Shown piece by piece: positions 61,751 through 64,000 of a stretch of 64,000 bases of DNA (position 1 is its first letter; every line of letters begins with the position of its first letter). Both the position numbers and the translations under genes were made by a program. Where the stretch lies: the NCBI RefSeq assembly GCF_009858245.1, contig NZ_VMSB01000001.1, positions 3,539,623 to 3,603,622 on the forward strand, read 5' to 3'. The notes under the pieces are model-generated. The model was given only the letters and a program-made list of their open reading frames with translations, was not told the DNA's origin and ran no database searches. Origin of the DNA: Ornithinibacter aureus (GTDB lineage: Bacteria > Actinomycetota > Actinomycetes > Actinomycetales > Dermatophilaceae).

Positions 61751-62437
61751 TTACGAGAGGGTGCTCTCGACCACGGTCCCATCCGTCGGGGCAGCTGCCG
61801 TCGAGGCGGCCTCGTGGTCGACGACGTGGCGCGCCGCCAGGGCGCGCGCCTGGTCGGTCGAGGGCCCCGGCTTCGCCACGAACACCGCCTCGCGGTAGTA
61901 CCGCAGCTCGGCGATGGACTCGCGGATGTCGGCCAGAGCCCGGTGCCCTCCGGACTTGCTCGGCGCCGCGAAGTAGGCCCGGGGGTACCAGCGGCGCGAC
62001 AGCTCCTTGATCGAGGAGACGTCGATGATCCGGTAGTGCAGGTGGCTCTCGAGCTCGGGCATGTCGCGGGCGAGGAAGGCCCGGTCGGTGGCGACGGTGT
62101 TGCCACCCAGTGGTGACTTGCGCGCTTCGGGAGCCCACTCGCGCACGTAGTCGAGCACCATCTCCTGAGCCCGCTCCAGGGTCGTGCCGGCGGCGAGGAC
62201 GTCGAGCAGCCCGGACGTCGTGTGCATGTCCCGCACGAAGTCGTCCATTTGGTCCAGTGCCTCGTCGGGGGGCCGGATGACGACGTCGATGCCGTCACCG
62301 AGCACCGTCAGCTCGTAGTCGGTGACGAGGGCAGCGACCTCGATGAGGGCGTCACTGGTGAGGGACAGACCGGTCATCTCGCAGTCGATCCAGACGATGC
62401 GGTCGCTCAGGGCTCGGTCTGTGCCTGGGGTTGCCAT
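61751..62437 (-). CDS. orn: Oligoribonuclease
   Basis: DEDD 3'-5' exonuclease that finishes degradation of short RNAs and pGpG. A 228-residue protein: [20 protein letters not shown] (Exo I), [20 protein letters not shown] (Exo II), and [20 protein letters not shown] (Exo III). ATG 62437 is chosen because TAGCAT ends 7 nt upstream on the minus strand; ATG 62446 overlaps that box. Confidence 0.95.
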   Translation of the reverse strand: MATPGTDRALSDRIVWIDCEMTGLSLTSDALIEVAALVTDYELTVLGDGIDVVIRPPDEALDQMDDFVRDMHTTSGLLDVLAAGTTLERAQEMVLDYVREWAPEARKSPLGGNTVATDRAFLARDMPELESHLHYRIIDVSSIKELSRRWYPRAYFAAPSKSGGHRALADIRESIAELRYYREAVFVAKPGPSTDQARALAARHVVDHEAASTAAAPTDGTVVESTLS

Positions 62438-62444
62438 GTGCGCC

Positions 62445-62450
62445 ATGCTA
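62445..62450 (-). promoter_or_regulatory. -10 box of orn (leaderless)
   Basis: Minus strand TAGCAT-GGCGCAC-ATG, a 7-nt gap. Confidence 0.5.
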
Positions 62451-62499
62451 GGCGCGCCTCTTGCACGCCGCTGCCCGATCGTCCCAGCCCATCCTCGGC

Positions 62500-62505
62500 T
62501 AGGGT
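62500..62505 (+). promoter_or_regulatory. -10 box of the PrsW gene (leaderless)
   Basis: TAGGGT lies 8 nt before ATG 62514. Confidence 0.5.
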
Positions 62506-62513
62506 CGCGTGCC

Positions 62514-63683
62514 ATGAGCGGTGACCTGTCGACGAGGCCGCCCGACCTGCGGGTGCGCCGCAACCCGACGGCGCGCGGTGCCCTACGCGGTTGGGTGCTC
62601 ACCGGCATCGCCGGACTGGGGTTCCTGATCGTGGCCCTGGTCGTCGCCGCGTACTTCGATGCCGCCTTCGGCGTCCAGGCCAGCCTCCTGGCCCTCGCGG
62701 CTGCGGTCGTGCCGCTCGGCATCGTGATCCCGACCTTCCTGTGGCTCGACCGCTTCGAGTCCGAGCCCAACCGTCTCCTCGTCGGCGCATTCCTGTGGGG
62801 TGCCCTCGTCGCCGCGGTGGTGTCGGCCCTGCTCAACACCACCGCCATGTCCCTCATCGAGGCCATGTCCACCGCCGACCCGGACGCCGCGCTGACCACG
62901 ACGGCGGTGCTCGTGGCTCCGTTCGTCGAGGAGGCCGCCAAGGGAGTGCTCGTCCTGTTCGTCTGGTGGTTCCTGCACCATGAGTTCGACGGCATCACCG
63001 ACGGCATGGTGTACGCCGGCATCTGCGCGGCGGGGTTCGCCTTCACCGAGAACATCCAGTACCTCGCGCAGGCCTGGACCGACGGCGGCACCGAACTGCT
63101 CACCGGCACGTTCATCGCCCGCTGCCTGTTCTCGCCCTTCGCCCACCCGATGTTCACGGTGCTCACCGGCATCGGCATCGGCATCGCGGCGACGAGCCGC
63201 TCGTGGATGCCCCGGCTGCTCGCGCCCGTCGCCGGCTTCCTGCTCGCGGTGCTCAGCCACGGCCTGTGGAACCTCGCAGCCGTCTCGGGCGGGCAGGGCA
63301 TGGTGATCGTCTACCTGTTCGTCCAGGTGCCGATCTTCTTTGCCTTCCTCGCCTTCGTCGCGTGGGTGCGCCGAACGGAAGGACACCTCATCGGGCAGTT
63401 CCTGCGCCCCTACGCCGACGTCGGGTGGCTCTCGCCTGCGGAGGTCGCCATGCTCTCGTCGATGCCGCACCGCCGCGAGGCACGTGCCTGGGCGCGAGCC
63501 AACACCGGTCGCGACGGGCTGAAGGCGATGCGCGCGTTCCAGGATGCCGCGAGCGAGCTCGCGCTGTTGCGTCGGCGGATGAGCCACCGGGCAGCCGATG
63601 CCCACGCCATCGAGCAGGAGCACGAACTGCTCCTCGCCCTGCGTGATCGGCGGGCAGAGTTCATCGGCCTGCCGGCGTCCTGA
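62514..63683 (+). CDS. PrsW-type intramembrane metalloprotease
   Basis: A 389-residue membrane protein with about eight helices and the PrsW/CAAX-protease-like motifs: FVEEAAKG (EExxK), FAFTENIQY (FxxxEN), [10 protein letters not shown] (H) and LSHGLWN (H). PrsW proteases cleave anti-sigma factors in Bacillus; no anti-sigma gene is adjacent here. A soluble C-terminal tail of about 85 residues follows the last helix. Divergent from orn. Confidence 0.88.
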   Translation: MSGDLSTRPPDLRVRRNPTARGALRGWVLTGIAGLGFLIVALVVAAYFDAAFGVQASLLALAAAVVPLGIVIPTFLWLDRFESEPNRLLVGAFLWGALVAAVVSALLNTTAMSLIEAMSTADPDAALTTTAVLVAPFVEEAAKGVLVLFVWWFLHHEFDGITDGMVYAGICAAGFAFTENIQYLAQAWTDGGTELLTGTFIARCLFSPFAHPMFTVLTGIGIGIAATSRSWMPRLLAPVAGFLLAVLSHGLWNLAAVSGGQGMVIVYLFVQVPIFFAFLAFVAWVRRTEGHLIGQFLRPYADVGWLSPAEVAMLSSMPHRREARAWARANTGRDGLKAMRAFQDAASELALLRRRMSHRAADAHAIEQEHELLLALRDRRAEFIGLPAS

Positions 63684-63704
63684 TCCCCACCCCGAGAGGT
63701 CGAC

Positions 63705-64000
63705 GTGACTGACACCCTGCGCATTGCTGCCCGCCTGGCCCCGGAGCTGGTGGCGCTGCGGCGCCACCTCCACGGCATCCCCGAACTCGGCCTGGACCTG
63801 CCCGACACCCAGGCCGCCGTGCTCAAGGCGTTGGCGGGGCTCGACCTCGAGGTGACCCTGGGGGAGTCGCTCAGTTCTGTCGTCGCGGTGCTGCGCGGCC
63901 GTGCACCGGTGACGGGGGAGAGGCCCGTCGTGCTCCTGCGCGCAGACATGGACGCCCTGCCCGTGGCCGAGCAGGTCGACGTCGACTACGTCTCGACCCG
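63705..64000 (+). CDS. M20 family amidohydrolase (3' partial)
   Basis: GTG start at 63705 with GAGAGG upstream, 21 bp after the PrsW gene. The first 98 residues include LVALRRHLHGIPELGLDLPD (typical M20D/hippurate-hydrolase start, RRxLHxxPEL) and VVLLRADMDALPVAEQVDVD (RADMDALP metal-site motif). The window ends before the peptidase dimerisation domain. Confidence 0.88.
   Translation, partial: MTDTLRIAARLAPELVALRRHLHGIPELGLDLPDTQAAVLKALAGLDLEVTLGESLSSVVAVLRGRAPVTGERPVVLLRADMDALPVAEQVDVDYVST

Overview
This window is high-GC actinobacterial DNA, most likely Micrococcales and probably Intrasporangiaceae/Dermatophilaceae-like. That placement is inferred from gene content and order (a prfB-ftsE-ftsX-M23-smpB block, ssrA, clpS-DUF2017-murI-MBL-rph-rdgB, DUF3039 next to a helicase, DUF3618, DUF2510-RDD), from frequent GTG starts, and from many apparently leaderless genes. 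No 16S gene or species marker is present.

Layout. 0-2.3 kb: end of a Tad/Flp pilus cluster (TadC, a small pilin-like protein, two TadE-like proteins, a TadG-like protein). 2.3-9.7 kb: prfB, ftsEX with an M23 hydrolase, smpB, and a DUF2207 membrane protein, closed by a 43-bp repeat array that ends in a terminator hairpin. 9.9-26.9 kb: csbD, pyruvate carboxylase, a permease/kinase/dimethylglycine-dehydrogenase-like trio, tmRNA (tag ANSKRTDFALAA), PAP2, pyruvate phosphate dikinase, a YgjV-type protein, SIMPL, malic enzyme and VanZ. Pyc, PpdK and malic enzyme together form an anaplerotic/pyruvate node. 27-34 kb: a DEAD-box helicase with a decapeptide-like repeat tail, AlgH, a hipBA toxin-antitoxin pair, DUF3039 and an SF2 helicase. 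34-40.4 kb: tyrosine/homogentisate catabolism (AsnC-type regulator, hppD, fahA, an uncharacterised cluster gene, hmgA). 40.4-47.6 kb: an HPr-kinase-like ATPase with a PqqD-like partner, clpS, DUF2017, murI, an MBL hydrolase, rph, rdgB, tRNA-Leu, bcp, DUF3618, tRNA-Lys and copC.

47.7-61.6 kb is an accessory island between copC and tRNA-His/orn. It carries one tightly overlapping protein-quality-control operon: decayed hsp20, dnaK, grpE, cbpA-type dnaJ, cbpM/hspR-like gene, clpB, a zinc-ribbon thioredoxin, a frameshifted UBP-type zinc finger, and the truncated start of a cNMP-binding/thioredoxin-reductase fusion. It is followed by a complete IS3-family element, a conserved membrane protein, and a graveyard of IS3/ISL3 fragments. 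A dprA fragment, HTH/recombinase-like fragments and terminators mark its edges. In content it resembles the transmissible stress-tolerance loci of Proteobacteria, but with an actinobacterial gene set. This is the best candidate here for an under-described system.

61.6-64 kb returns to core chromosome: tRNA-His, orn, a PrsW-type protease and the start of an M20 amidohydrolase.

Two genome-wide signals stand out. The octamer GGATGCCG/CGGCATCC is strongly over-represented in the core but scarce in the island. Many genes have a TANNNT box 6-8 nt before the start codon, indicating leaderless transcripts.
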